Source: Bradyrhizobium algeriense | GTDB lineage: Bacteria; Pseudomonadota; Alphaproteobacteria; Rhizobiales; Xanthobacteraceae | Reading direction: 5' to 3' | Assembly (NCBI RefSeq): GCF_036924595.1 | Contig: NZ_JAZHRV010000001.1 | Coordinates: 7,281,501-7,345,500, forward strand | Length of the DNA: 64,000 nt | Part shown: one piece after another, positions 26,702 to 35,926 of the stretch | Numbering within the stretch: the first letter of the stretch is position 1 | How the letters are laid out: each line of letters starts with the position of its first letter | Notes under the pieces: model-generated | Databases searched by the model: none | Told to the model about the DNA's origin: nothing | The model's input: only the letters and a program-made list of their open reading frames with translations | Position numbers and translations under genes: made by a program

Positions 26702-26931
26702 CGATACGCGGCGCGAGCCACGCGTCATTGCAGATGACGAAACTTTAATCTGCGGCGCAATCGGCTGCGCCAACGCGCGATAAGCCTGAAAACATAGAGA
26801 ATTCAGCGTGCGCGGCACGCGGGCCTGCATGGCGCCATGTTTGAGGGGTGGCTTGCGCCACACCACGCGCCTATGCTCTCGTTCCAATGCTGGCGGCATA
26901 ACCTCCAATTGATTTTCAAGAGCATTCGATC

Positions 26932-27711
26932 GTGACTGAGCGTGTGACGCTGATAACCGGTGCATCGGCGGGCATAGGCACCGAGCTGGCGCGCGTTTTT
27001 GCATCAAAGGGTCATCGCGTGGCGCTGGTGGCACGGCGCGCAGAGCGCCTGGAAGCGCTGGCGAGTGAAATCAAGACGGCGGGCGGCGCTGCGCCGATCG
27101 TCATTCCCTGCGACCTTGCGCAACCCGATTGCGGCGACAGGATTGCCGAGGCGTTGACTGCCTCCGGCGTAGAGGTCGAATACATCGTCAACAACGCTGG
27201 ATTCGGCGTGTTCGGCCGAGCGATCCAGCGAGATCGGTCCAATCAACTCGAGATCATCGCCGTCAACGTCCGCGCGCTCACCGACCTGTCGCTGCGGTTC
27301 TCCGATCACCTGATCCGCAATCGCGGCGGCCTCCTCAATGTCGGCTCGATCGCCGGCTTTCTGCCGGGGCCGGGAATGGCGGTCTATTACGCGTCCAAGG
27401 CCTATGTGCTGTCGTTCACCGAGGCCATGCGCGCCGAGTTGGCGCCACATGGCGTGCGCGTGACGGTGTTGTGTCCCGGCCCGGTGCCGTCGGAATTTCA
27501 GGCGCGGGCCGGATTCAGGCCCGGCTTTGATTCGGCGATCCTCAACGTCTCGCCGGCTGCGGTCGCACAGCAGGCCTATAGCGGGTTGATGGCGAACAAA
27601 CGGGCAGTGCTGCCTGGCCTGGGCATCAAGATCGTGCCGTTCCTGCTCCGGTTGTTTCCACGCTCCTTTATCCTCGGAGCGGTCGGCCGCTTTCAACTCC
27701 GCCAGCGCTGA
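26932..27711 (+). CDS. Short-chain dehydrogenase/reductase
   Basis: 259 residues, GTG start. Classical SDR: the cofactor loop TGASAGIGTELARVF near residues 8-22, NNAGFGVFGRAI near 87-98, the catalytic Ser in LLNVGSIAGFLPGPGMAVYYASKAY with YxxxK (Tyr and Lys at the end), and the post-catalytic CPGPVPSEFQARAG. Arg residues after the first strand (VARRAERL) favour NADP(H). Closest in style to the DltE/YqjQ-like SDRs of broad specificity. Substrate unknown; it stands alone, with the hairpin at 27738-27762 just downstream. Confidence 0.9.
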   Translation: MTERVTLITGASAGIGTELARVFASKGHRVALVARRAERLEALASEIKTAGGAAPIVIPCDLAQPDCGDRIAEALTASGVEVEYIVNNAGFGVFGRAIQRDRSNQLEIIAVNVRALTDLSLRFSDHLIRNRGGLLNVGSIAGFLPGPGMAVYYASKAYVLSFTEAMRAELAPHGVRVTVLCPGPVPSEFQARAGFRPGFDSAILNVSPAAVAQQAYSGLMANKRAVLPGLGIKIVPFLLRLFPRSFILGAVGRFQLRQR

Positions 27712-27737
27712 GAAAATCCCGGGTTTTGCGGACAAAA

Positions 27738-27762
27738 GCGCGCGTGTGCCGAGCACGCGCGC
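27738..27762. terminator. GC-rich hairpin downstream of the SDR gene
   Basis: Perfect 9-bp inverted repeat GCGCGCGTG / CACGCGCGC with a 7-nt loop, 27 bp past the SDR stop. There is no T-tract, so termination is possible but unproven. Confidence 0.45.
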
Positions 27763-27875
27763 GGCGGCCGCGTTTGGCCCGCGGCTTGCTTTCACTTTTT
27801 GATGTGTGCGTGAACTCACGCGAAATTAAGACTCGCTTAGGTATGGTTTCGGTTTGAGGTGCCAGAGCAACGTCG

Positions 27876-28751
27876 ATGTCGTTCCGGTCGAACAATAATG
27901 ACGAAAACGTGCTGCCCTTTCCGGGCAGACCCACGTTGGGTGCGGCTGACCCGGCCCTCCTCAAGCCGGTCCTGATCGTTCTGCACCAGGAGACCTCGAC
28001 GCCGGGACGGGTCGGCAATGCGCTGCGGGCGCTCGGCCACCCCCTCGACATCCGACGCCCACGGTTCGGCGATCCGTTGCCGGAAACGATGGACCAGCAC
28101 GCCGGCGTGGTCATCTTCGGCGGCCCGATGAGCGCCAACGACTCCGACGATTATGTCCGACGCGAGATCGATTGGATCGAAATCCCCCTGCGCGAGCAGC
28201 GGCCGTTTCTCGGCATCTGCCTGGGCGCGCAGATGCTTGCCAAACAATTAGGCGCGCAGGTCGCGCCGCATCATGAAGGCCGGGTCGAGGTCGGCTACTA
28301 TCCGATCCGGCCGACGGAGGCCGGATATGCGCTCTGCCCGGACTGGCCGGAGCGCGTCTACCATTGGCACGGCGAAGGATTTCAACTGCCTCGCGGCGCA
28401 AAGCTGCTCGCCGAAGGCGACGACTTTCCGGTGCAGGCGTATCAGCACGGTCATGCGTTCGGCTTCCAGTTTCATCCCGATGTGACCTACGCCATGATGC
28501 ATCGCTGGACCACGCGCGGATGCGTCCGCATGGAGTCGCCGGGCGCGCAACCGCGTCACCTTCACTTCGAAGGCCGCGCGGTGCACGACGTGATCGAACG
28601 GGCGTGGCTGAAGAATTTCATTGCGGGCTGGATCGCGTGCGCGCCGCGCGCGCCTCATGCTGGATGCCGCCGAATAGCCGCCACGCGGAATTTCATCCGT
28701 GCCCTGCGAGCATCTTTCAAAATTCCGGGATGTGATAGAGTCGCTGCCTGA
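27876..28751 (+). CDS. Class I glutamine amidotransferase-like protein
   Basis: 291 residues. GATase1 fold: VVIFGGPMSAND (about 86-97), nucleophile elbow FLGICLGAQMLAKQLG with Cys near residue 115, and FGFQFHPDVTYAMM with the catalytic His. The usual HPE is HPD here, so the third triad residue is Asp rather than Glu. It lacks a synthetase domain, like GMP-synthase-type GATases annotated as free-standing glutamine amidotransferases, some of which act on gamma-glutamyl amines. It is followed within about 35 bp by an NTF2-like gene and then an enoyl-CoA hydratase gene, probably one transcript. Confidence 0.88.
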   Translation: MSFRSNNNDENVLPFPGRPTLGAADPALLKPVLIVLHQETSTPGRVGNALRALGHPLDIRRPRFGDPLPETMDQHAGVVIFGGPMSANDSDDYVRREIDWIEIPLREQRPFLGICLGAQMLAKQLGAQVAPHHEGRVEVGYYPIRPTEAGYALCPDWPERVYHWHGEGFQLPRGAKLLAEGDDFPVQAYQHGHAFGFQFHPDVTYAMMHRWTTRGCVRMESPGAQPRHLHFEGRAVHDVIERAWLKNFIAGWIACAPRAPHAGCRRIAATRNFIRALRASFKIPGCDRVAA

Positions 28752-28786
28752 AGCCTGCGGATACCAGCAGGCGAATGGGAGGCGAC

Positions 28787-29293
28787 ATGACCGGCGACGA
28801 ATTCGCATCGCTCCTCAGTGATTTCACGCTGTCGGCGGAGTCAGGCGATGGCGCGGGCTTCGCCGACCATTTCACCGAAGACGCCGTCTATCACGACTAC
28901 ATCTACGGCCCGCATCGAGGCCGCGCCGACATCGCGCATATGATGCAGAACCTGTTTCATCGCGACGCCACCGATTATCGCTGGGAAATGTTCGATCCCG
29001 TCTTCGACGGACGCCAGGGCTATGCGTGGTCGCTGTCGAGCTTCACGTCGACGATTCCGCAGTTCAAGGGGCGGCGCGTGGTGATCGACGGCATGAGCCG
29101 CTTTATCGTGCGTGACGGGCTGATCGCGGAGTATCGCGAGTCCGTCAATGGCGGCGTCGCGATGACGCAACTCGGCGTCGAGCCGGCGCGGATGGAAAAA
29201 GTATTCCGGCGCTGGACCGGATGGCTCAGCGAGCGCCCGGAAACACAGGATTATCTGGCGCGGCCCAAGGGCTCGCGCGCGAAACGTCAATGA
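28787..29293 (+). CDS. NTF2/SnoaL-like fold protein
   Basis: 168 residues. A cone-shaped alpha+beta fold of the nuclear-transport-factor-2 superfamily: FTLSAESGDGAGFADHFTEDAVYHDYIYGPHRGRADIAHMMQNLF in the first 65 residues (start helix and strand with the His/Asp pocket), then YRWEMFDPVFDGRQGYAWSLSSFTS and RFIVRDGLIAEYRESVNGGVAM. Some members are small-molecule isomerases or hydrolases; the activity here is not determined. ATG 28787 follows GGGAGGCGAC at ideal spacing, better than ATG 28775. 22 bp separates it from the enoyl-CoA hydratase gene, suggesting work on the same acyl or aromatic compound. Confidence 0.85.
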   Translation: MTGDEFASLLSDFTLSAESGDGAGFADHFTEDAVYHDYIYGPHRGRADIAHMMQNLFHRDATDYRWEMFDPVFDGRQGYAWSLSSFTSTIPQFKGRRVVIDGMSRFIVRDGLIAEYRESVNGGVAMTQLGVEPARMEKVFRRWTGWLSERPETQDYLARPKGSRAKRQ

Positions 29294-29315
29294 CAGAAAC
29301 GACAGGGAGATCGCG

Positions 29316-30128
29316 ATGACCTATCAGCATATTCTCTACGAGGTAAGCGACAAGATCGCGACCGTCACGCTCAACCGGCCGGACCGCATGAATGCGTGGA
29401 CCGTGACCATGGAGCGCGACGTGCGCCACGCGATGGAGGCGGCGGCCGGTGATGACAGCGTCCGCGTCATCGTGCTCACCGGCGCGGGTCGCGCCTTCTG
29501 CGCCGGCGCCGACATGGAAGCCCTGCAGGGCATCGATCCCAACGAGATCCGTCGCGGCGAGAACACGCCGCCGTTCGACATGAACCGACGGGCGGACTGG
29601 CAGACGCGCTACGCCTATTATCCGGCGATCCCGAAGCCCGTGATCGGCATGCTGAACGGCGCCACCGCCGGCATCGGCCTCGTCCATGCGCTCTATTGCG
29701 ACCTGCGTTTTGCCGCCGACAATACCGTCTTCACCACCTCGTTTGCGCGCCGCGGGCTGATCGCCGAGCACGGCATCAGCTGGATGCTGCCGCGCATCGT
29801 CGGCCACGCCAATGCGCTCGATTTGCTGATGTCCGCGCGGCGGGTCACCAGCGAGGAGGCGCTGCGGATCGGGCTGGTCAACCGCCTCTATCCGCCGGAC
29901 CAGTTGCGCGAGCAGACCTATGCCTATGCGTGGGATCTCGCCGATTTCGTCTCGCCCAGCGCGATTTCCGTGATCAAGCGGCAGCTCTACGACGTGCCGT
30001 TCCAGACGCTCGCCGAAGCCACCATCGACGCCAACCGCGAAATGCAGATCGCGCTGAAGGGGAGCGATTTCCGGGAGGGGGTGGCGAGTTTTGTGGAGAA
30101 GCGGGCGCCGAAGTTTACGGGGAAGTGA
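29316..30128 (+). CDS. Enoyl-CoA hydratase/isomerase family protein
   Basis: 270 residues, crotonase fold. KIATVTLNRPDRMNAWTVTM opens the domain, GAGRAFCAGADMEALQG (about 56-72) supplies the oxyanion-hole loop, and LNGATAGIGLVHALYCDLRFAADNTVFTTSFARRGL forms the second oxyanion strand. The active-site acid that would normally follow is seen as IAEHGISWMLPRIVG, typical of family members close to enoyl-CoA hydratases of beta-oxidation. Full length. Probably co-transcribed with the two genes before it. Confidence 0.92.
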   Translation: MTYQHILYEVSDKIATVTLNRPDRMNAWTVTMERDVRHAMEAAAGDDSVRVIVLTGAGRAFCAGADMEALQGIDPNEIRRGENTPPFDMNRRADWQTRYAYYPAIPKPVIGMLNGATAGIGLVHALYCDLRFAADNTVFTTSFARRGLIAEHGISWMLPRIVGHANALDLLMSARRVTSEEALRIGLVNRLYPPDQLREQTYAYAWDLADFVSPSAISVIKRQLYDVPFQTLAEATIDANREMQIALKGSDFREGVASFVEKRAPKFTGK

Positions 30129-30198
30129 GGGCTAAGGCAGGTAGGAGGCGGGGTTTGGCGAGATAGGCCCGTCGTCGCCCTTCGGGCTATGCCGGGCA

Positions 30199-30256
30199 CG
30201 CTTCGCCCTTCAGGCTCTTGCGTGGCTGCGCCACGCGTAGCCCGAAGGGCGAAGCG
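30199..30256. repeat. Long inverted repeat abutting tRNA-Ala
   Basis: 18-nt arms (30199-30216 and 30239-30256) based on CGCTTCGCCCTTC / GAAGGGCGAAGCG, with an internal GCGTGGC/GCCACGC hairpin. It ends exactly where the 3' CCA of the minus-strand tRNA begins and may terminate its transcript, or may be a dispersed element. Confidence 0.75.
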
Positions 30257-30332
<76 letters not shown>

Positions 30333-30526
30333 GTCGCGACCGCCTCGAAGTGACCCGAACCGATCGACAATCGGCGCCATTTACAATCCGGCCCAAGGCC
30401 AAGTCAAGAACGGTGCAAGAAATCTGAAACGGTTGATTTTGACGTCATTTTGCCGGGAACTTCCCTTGTTTGCGGGGGAATGAACCGATATCTAGCTGGA
30501 TATCCCTCCTCGCGAGCCCCCGCCAC

Positions 30527-30817
30527 ATGCGCGCTATCCTGGAAGTCATTCTTATCGTCTTGGACCTCTATGTCTGGTTGCTGATCGCCTCCGCGATTCT
30601 GTCCTGGCTGATCGCCTTCAATGTCGTCAACACCCGCAACCAGTTCGTGGCGGCGGTGGCGGAATTCCTGTACCGGATCACCGAGCCGGCGCTGGCGCCG
30701 ATTCGCAGGTTCATGCCCAATCTGGGTGGGCTCGACATCTCGCCGATCATCCTGATCCTGTGCATTATCCTGGTTCAAAAGCTCATCGCGTATAACGTGG
30801 CGCCTTACTTCACGTGA
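30527..30817 (+). CDS. YggT family membrane protein
   Basis: 96 residues, two hydrophobic segments (about 4-26 and 70-90). The conserved stretch [32 protein letters not shown] is the YggT signature. Such proteins are implicated in osmotic/K+ homeostasis and, in some bacteria, in division or membrane organisation. ATG 30527 begins [12 protein letters not shown]; the open frame from 30470 has no hydrophobic start. Followed 6 bp later by the DUF167 gene and then folD, a common operon order. Confidence 0.9.
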   Translation: MRAILEVILIVLDLYVWLLIASAILSWLIAFNVVNTRNQFVAAVAEFLYRITEPALAPIRRFMPNLGGLDISPIILILCIILVQKLIAYNVAPYFT

Positions 30818-30823
30818 GCGGCG

Positions 30824-31156
30824 GTGGATCCCTGGCGCTATTCCACCGAGGGCATCAGCGTCGCGCTGCGGGTGACGCCGCGCGGCGGTCGTGACGACAT
30901 CGACGGCATTGAAACGCTCGCCAACGGCCGTTCCGTGGTCAAGGTGCGTGTTCGCGCCATTGCCGACGGCGGCGAGGCCAACCGCGCGGTGATGGAACTG
31001 CTGGCGAAGATTCTCGGCGTGCCGAAGGCGCGGGTGAAGATCCTTTCGGGGACGACCTCGCGCCTCAAGCAGGTTGCCGTCGCCGGCGATCCTAAAATTC
31101 TCGGCGAAACGCTGCGAAAGGCGGCCGCAGCCAAGCCGGAAAAGACGAAGGATTGA
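30824..31156 (+). CDS. DUF167/YggU family protein
   Basis: 110 residues, GTG start. Small soluble alpha/beta protein with the family's [13 protein letters not shown] near residue 17 and [48 protein letters not shown] in the centre. The function is unknown in all organisms that I know of. Lies between yggT and folD and ends 1 bp before the folD start. Confidence 0.9.
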   Translation: MDPWRYSTEGISVALRVTPRGGRDDIDGIETLANGRSVVKVRVRAIADGGEANRAVMELLAKILGVPKARVKILSGTTSRLKQVAVAGDPKILGETLRKAAAAKPEKTKD

Positions 31157-31157
31157 G

Positions 31158-32042
31158 ATGACGGCACGCATTATCGACGGAAAGATCATTGCGGCGGAGC
31201 TTCGCACCCGCGTCGCCGACGAGGTCGCACGGGTCAAACGCGAGCATCAGCTCACGCCGGGCCTTGCCGTGGTGCTGGTCGGCAACGATCCTGCCAGCGA
31301 GGTCTATGTACGCAGCAAGCAGACGCAGACGCAGGCCGCCGGCATGGCCTCGTTCGAGCACAAGCTGTCCGCCGATGTGGCGCAGGCCGATCTGCTGGCG
31401 CTGATCGCAAGGCTCAATGGCGATCCGACCGTACACGGCATTCTCGTGCAGTTGCCGCTGCCGAAATCGATCCACACCGAAACAGTCATCAACGCGATCG
31501 ATCCCGCCAAGGATGTCGACGGCTTGCATCCCAACAATGCCGGCCGGCTGGCGGGCGGCTTTGCCGCGCTGTCGCCATGCACGCCGCTCGGCTGCATCAT
31601 CCTGACCAAGAGCGTGCATGCTTCGCTGGAAGGCATGAATGCCATCGTGATCGGCCGCTCCAACCTGGTCGGCCGCCCCCTGGTGCAATTGCTGCTCAAT
31701 GAAAATACCACGGTGACGATTGCGCATTCGCGCTCAAAGGATCTGCCGCAACTCTGCGCCCGTGCCGATCTGGTCTATGCTGCCGTAGGCCGACCAGAGA
31801 TGGTGCGCGCCGGCTGGATCAAGCCCGGTGCCACCGTGATCGATGTCGGTATCAACCGCACGCCATTGCCCGACGGCAAGACCCGCCTCGTCGGCGACGT
31901 CGCGTTCAAGGAGGTCGCCGAGGTCGCAGGCGCCATCACGCCGGTGCCCGGCGGCGTCGGGCAGATGACGGTGGCGTGCCTGCTGGTGAATACGCTGCGC
32001 GCGGCGTGTGCGATTCACGGGCTGCCGAAGCCGGGTGTGTGA
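31158..32042 (+). CDS. folD: Bifunctional methylene-THF dehydrogenase / methenyl-THF cyclohydrolase
   Basis: 294 residues. It interconverts 5,10-methylene-THF and 10-formyl-THF in the cytoplasm. [17 protein letters not shown] carries the catalytic Tyr-x3-Lys pair, [40 protein letters not shown] the folate-binding signature, and [16 protein letters not shown] the NADP loop; [14 protein letters not shown] closes it. ATG 31158 is chosen over the frame open from 31074 because it starts [12 protein letters not shown]. Coupled to yggT and DUF167. Confidence 0.97.
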   Translation: MTARIIDGKIIAAELRTRVADEVARVKREHQLTPGLAVVLVGNDPASEVYVRSKQTQTQAAGMASFEHKLSADVAQADLLALIARLNGDPTVHGILVQLPLPKSIHTETVINAIDPAKDVDGLHPNNAGRLAGGFAALSPCTPLGCIILTKSVHASLEGMNAIVIGRSNLVGRPLVQLLLNENTTVTIAHSRSKDLPQLCARADLVYAAVGRPEMVRAGWIKPGATVIDVGINRTPLPDGKTRLVGDVAFKEVAEVAGAITPVPGGVGQMTVACLLVNTLRAACAIHGLPKPGV

Positions 32043-32094
32043 GCTGGGGTTTCTTCCTCTCCCCGTGAAGAACGGGGCGAGGGAGCGACCACAG

Positions 32095-33364
32095 CTACCC
32101 CGCCGCGTTCTCGATCAGCCGCCGATAAAACCGGATCATGTCGGCATAGCCTTCGACGGGAAGGCGCTCGTTGGTGCCGTGGAAGCGCTTCAGGTCTTCC
32201 GAATTGGCGCGCACCGGCGAGAAGCGGAAAATCTTGTCCGTAATGCCTGTGTAGTGGCGCGAGTCGGTGGCGGCGACCATCAGGCCGGGCGCGACGATCA
32301 CGTCCGGATAGATTTCCCGGATGGTCCGGTTGAGCATCTGGAACGACGGGCTTGAGGTTGCCGTCACCGGCGGCGGGTCGGTGTTGCCGGGAAACGGTTT
32401 GATGGAAATACGGTCATTGGCAATCGTGCCGCGCACGTGATCGATCACGCTCCCTTGCGTGTCGCCGGGGATCAGTCGGAAGTTGATCGTCGCCTCGGCA
32501 TTGCCGGGCAGCACATTGTCCTTGTCGCCGGCGTTGAAGATCGTCAGCGCCGTGGTGGTGCGCACCATTGCTTCCGTCGGCCCGCTCTTTTCGAACTCGC
32601 GCAGCAACAGCGGCCTGAACAGCCAGAGGTTCGACAGCACCACGCGGTTGAAGCCGGACATCTCGGGCGCCAGCGTGTCGAACATCTCCGCGACCGTGCT
32701 GCGGATCTGCATCGGTAGCCGATGGTCCTCCAGCCGCGTCAGCGCCGCGCTCATCATGCCGATCGCGGTATCGCGCGGCGGCATCGACGAATGGCCGGAC
32801 GTGGCCTGCGCGTTCAGCACCAGCGTGGCATAGCCCTTTTCGGCAACACCGATCAGCGCCGCCGGCTTGTCGAGCCCCTTCATGATGCCTTCGGTGATCA
32901 ACAGGCCCTCGTCGATCACGAAGTCGAGGCGGATGCCGCGCGAGGCGAGTAACGCTGCGATCGATTTGGCTCCCGCCGTGCCGGCCGTTTCCTCGTCATG
33001 GCCAAATGCGAAATAGATCGTGCGTTTGGGGCGGAAACCGGCGTTGGCCATGGCTTCGGCAGCCTCAAGCATCGAATAGAGGTTGCCCTTGTCGTCCCAG
33101 GAGCCGCGGCCCCAGATGAAGCCGTCGGCGATCACGCCGTCAAAAGGCGGCTGTTGCCAAGCTGGAAATGGTTCGGAAGCGGATCGCTTCGGACAGGCGC
33201 CTGGCCGCCGCCTGTGCGTCGACCTCGGCGCGCGGCACGGCCGCCACCTGAAGCTGCCGCGAACCGTGCGTGAGGGTGTTGAATGCAACGACGCCGGCGA
33301 GGATGATGATGACAGTGATCGCGAACAGCAGGATGTCGCGGATGACACGGATCAGCCGGCGCAT
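32095..33364 (-). pseudogene. M20 family metallopeptidase (PM20D1/carboxypeptidase-like), broken by internal deletion
   Basis: The N-terminus (MRRLIRVIRDILLFAITVI, signal anchor, then EAIRFRTISS) is in one minus-strand frame, and stops at 33140. The rest (WQQPPFDGVIADGFIWGRGSWDDKGN onwards) is in another frame, continuing normally to the end at 32095 with GHDEETAGTAGAKSIAAL, GHSSMPPRDTAIG and FRFSPVRANSEDLKRFHGTNE. Between the two, roughly 60-70 residues normally present are missing, including the HxD that supplies the first zinc ligand. An ATG in the second frame at 33348 gives only a meaningless leader. The intact protein would be ~490 residues. No compensating copy is visible here. Confidence 0.8.
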
Positions 33365-33378
33365 GGTGTTGTTTCCCC

Positions 33379-33491
33379 CGTCATTGCGAGCTAAGCGAAG
33401 CAATCCATACCGCAACAAGCGGTCAAATGGATTGCTTCGTCGCTAGCGCTCCCTTGCGCAAACGCTTTGCGTTTGTCGCAGGCAATGACGG
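33379..33491. repeat. Dispersed palindromic repeat, family C
   Basis: Opens CCGTCATTGCGAG with GAAGCAATCCAT and closes ATGGATTGCTTCGTCGCT with GCAATGACGG. It is a long interrupted inverted repeat; a second copy lies at 55272-55357. Located between the M20 pseudogene and ppa. Confidence 0.85.
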
Positions 33492-33506
33492 CATTGGAAG
33501 CGCCGC

Positions 33507-34040
33507 CTATTTCTTTGCCTTCGCCCGTTCGATGCCTTCCAGGATCAGCCGGTGGGCGTCCTCGGCGCCGCCCCAGCGCAGCACCTTCACCCATTTGCCC
33601 TTCTCGAGATCCTTGTAGTGCTCGAAGAAGTGCTGGATCTGCTGCAGCGTGATGTCGGGAAGGTCGCTGTACGTCCTGACCTTGTCGTAGCGCTGGGTCA
33701 GCTTGGAAGATGGCACTGCGATGATCTTCTCGTCGCCGCCGGCCTCGTCCTCCATCAGCAACACGCCCACGGGGCGCACGCTCATCACGGCGCCCGGCAC
33801 GATCGCGCGGGTATTGGCGACCAGCACATCGCAGGGGTCGCCGTCGCCCGACAGCGTGTGCGGGATGAAGCCGTAATTGCCGGGGTAGCGCATCGCCGTA
33901 TAGAGGAAGCGGTCGACCACCAGCGTGCCGGCTTCCTTGTCCATTTCATATTTGATCGGCTCGCCACCAACCGGCACCTCGACGATGACGTTGACGTCGT
34001 GTGGCGGATTTACTCCGATCGGGATAGCGTCAATGCGCAT
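33507..34040 (-). CDS. ppa: Inorganic pyrophosphatase
   Basis: 177 residues. Family I soluble pyrophosphatase: hydrolyses PPi to drive biosynthesis. Motifs: [19 protein letters not shown] near residues 21-39, [23 protein letters not shown] with the acidic metal cluster (DGDPCDVLV, about 65-75), [19 protein letters not shown], and the C-terminal [16 protein letters not shown]. Full length, single-copy housekeeping gene. A family A repeat lies about 95 bp upstream of its start. Confidence 0.97.
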   Translation of the reverse strand: MRIDAIPIGVNPPHDVNVIVEVPVGGEPIKYEMDKEAGTLVVDRFLYTAMRYPGNYGFIPHTLSGDGDPCDVLVANTRAIVPGAVMSVRPVGVLLMEDEAGGDEKIIAVPSSKLTQRYDKVRTYSDLPDITLQQIQHFFEHYKDLEKGKWVKVLRWGGAEDAHRLILEGIERAKAKK

Positions 34041-34134
34041 AAGCGGCTCCGCTTGGCGTTAAGGGGACGCCTGGAATCAGGCGCGCGTCAGGGTTCGTTT
34101 AGACCCGCAGCGGAGCAGGGAAAAGGCTGAATTC

Positions 34135-34207
34135 GAGCATGATCCGGAAAAGTGGGTACCGGTTTTTCCTCACGACAAACGCAAGCGTTTGCGCGGAGAT
34201 CATGCTC
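34135..34207. repeat. Dispersed repeat, family A
   Basis: Opens GAGCATGATCCGGAAAAGTG, passes GGGTACCGGTTTTTCC, and closes GGAGATCATGCTC, with an inner CGCAAGCGTTTGCG palindrome. Lies between ppa and the acetyltransferase gene. Confidence 0.85.
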
Positions 34208-34227
34208 AAAAACAAAGCGGTTTAGCT

Positions 34228-34737
34228 TCAGTTGGTCCAGGCGAAAGCGACCTTATCGAGCGACTTCGGCCCGAACTTCTCCGAGGAGCGGGCCACCATC
34301 CGGCCGCCGAGCGCACGGTAGAATTCCGTCGCCGGGTCGTTGTCAGACAGCGCCCAGATCACCATGCTCTTCAGCCCGCTCTGCATCAGATCGCGTCGGG
34401 CAGCGGTGAAGAGGCGGCGGCCGAAGCCGAGGCCCTGGAATTCCGGCCGCAGATAGAGCTCGTAAATCTCGCCCTCGAAATGCAGGCTGCGGGCGCGGTT
34501 GCGGCCGTAATTGGCGTAGCCCGCGACCTTGTCGCCGAATACCAGCACGCTGACGCGGCTGCCTTTGCGGATCGCGCTGTCCCACCATTGCGGGCCGCGA
34601 CGGTTGATCAGTTTTTCGAGCTCGGCGCCGGGAATGATGCCCTGATAGGCGGAACGCCAGGCTTCATCATGGGTAGACGCCACCGCGGCTGCGTCTGCAG
34701 CCTTGGCCGGTCGGACCTCGATCAGGGTTGTGCTCAT
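34228..34737 (-). CDS. GNAT family N-acetyltransferase
   Basis: 169 residues. A single GNAT domain: EVRPAKAADAAAVASTHDEAWRSAYQGIIP at the start, GEIYELYLRPEFQGLGFGRRLF (motif A, acetyl-CoA pyrophosphate loop QGLGFG, about residues 88-109), and LSDNDPATEFYRALGG (motif B) near the end. The target, whether small molecule or peptide, is unknown. ATG 34737 begins MSTTLIEVRP; the 34779 start adds 14 residues without resemblance. Convergent with nothing; upstream is a 290-bp intergenic region shared with the plus-strand hydrolase. Confidence 0.9.
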   Translation of the reverse strand: MSTTLIEVRPAKAADAAAVASTHDEAWRSAYQGIIPGAELEKLINRRGPQWWDSAIRKGSRVSVLVFGDKVAGYANYGRNRARSLHFEGEIYELYLRPEFQGLGFGRRLFTAARRDLMQSGLKSMVIWALSDNDPATEFYRALGGRMVARSSEKFGPKSLDKVAFAWTN

Positions 34738-35026
34738 GACCTGATCAAAGCAAGTCGGCGGGCCGTCTTCAAGGTCCATCGTTAATTATCGGTTAACCTG
34801 TGGATTTTCTGCATCAGTTTTATGTTGTTCTGTACCGAAAGAGGACAGCGGACCTGTCCTTAACGGTATTTGCCGAAAAATGCCGGGCGAAATGGTTGTC
34901 AGAACTACCTGCGGAAACGTCTCCGCGAATACCGTTCACGGAAAAATGGGCTGGATTTGATTCGCCGGCGGTATTCTGTTGGTGACTTCGCAAATTCGCC
35001 CGCCCTCGGCTGTGTCAGGCCCGTTC

Positions 35027-35926
35027 ATGCATCCGCCAAACCTGCTTTTTGCGCTGGTTCTCGTGGCCGCGCTCGGTGTGAAGGCCGCATCCGCGCAGCC
35101 CGCCCTTGGCGCACAAGGCGCGGAGGGCGAACCGCACCGGCTACAGCAATGGCTGGTACCTTCTCCCGATCCCGCAACCGCGGCGCATGCGGTGCTGTTC
35201 AGGCCGCCCGGCGAGGGGCCGTTTCCGCTCGCCGTGATCGCGCACGCCTCCACCCAAAACGTGTTGCGACGGGCGCAAATGCCGCAGCCCGAATACCGCG
35301 CGCTCGCCGGCTGGTTGGTCGCGCGCGGTTTTGCCGTGCTGGTGCCCGAGCGTCCGGGCCATGGCGCGACGGGCGGAAAATACCTCGAAGATCAGGGCGG
35401 CTGCGACGAGGCTGATTACGCCAAATCCGGCCGCGTCACGGCCGATGAGATCGCCGCCGCGGTTGGCCTTCTGCGGAAGCAATCCTTCATCCGTCCCGAG
35501 GGCATGGTCGTGATCGGTCATTCGGCCGGTGCCTGGGGCGCGCTCGCGCTGGCCGGCGAAGACCCAAAAGAAATTGCCGCCATCATCGCTTTCGCGCCGG
35601 GGCGTGGCGGGCATGCAAATGATTTTCCGGGCCGGGTCTGCGCGCCGCATACGCTGATGGCCGCGGCGAGCGAGTTCGGCAAGGCCGCACGCGTGAAGGT
35701 GATCTGGCTGGTGGCCGCCAATGACAGCTACTTCTCGCCGGCGCTGTCGCGCCAGCTGGCCGACGCGTTTCGTGGCGCCGGCGGCAAGGCCGATTTTCAC
35801 GTGCTGCCGGCCCATGGCAGCGAGGGGCACTGGCTGGTGGAAACCGAGGGCGGGGTAAAACTCACGGCAAGCGAACTCGATCGTGCCTTGAAGGCGCGAC
35901 CGGCAACCACGGCGAAGAAGCGATGA
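35027..35926 (+). CDS. Secreted alpha/beta hydrolase (dienelactone-hydrolase-like)
   Basis: 299 residues. A signal peptide (NLLFALVLVAALGVKAASA, cleavage near AQ) is followed by an alpha/beta hydrolase core: LAVIAHASTQ, LVPERPGHGATGGKYL, and MVVIGHSAGAWGALALAG with the nucleophile Ser near residue 169. The Asp is probably in WLVAANDSYFSP and the His in PAHGSEGHWLVE. TTG 34979 and GTG 34982 are possible upstream starts, but ATG 35027 gives the canonical signal peptide. It overlaps the DUF2269 gene by 4 bp and heads a four-gene operon. Confidence 0.86.
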   Translation: MHPPNLLFALVLVAALGVKAASAQPALGAQGAEGEPHRLQQWLVPSPDPATAAHAVLFRPPGEGPFPLAVIAHASTQNVLRRAQMPQPEYRALAGWLVARGFAVLVPERPGHGATGGKYLEDQGGCDEADYAKSGRVTADEIAAAVGLLRKQSFIRPEGMVVIGHSAGAWGALALAGEDPKEIAAIIAFAPGRGGHANDFPGRVCAPHTLMAAASEFGKAARVKVIWLVAANDSYFSPALSRQLADAFRGAGGKADFHVLPAHGSEGHWLVETEGGVKLTASELDRALKARPATTAKKR

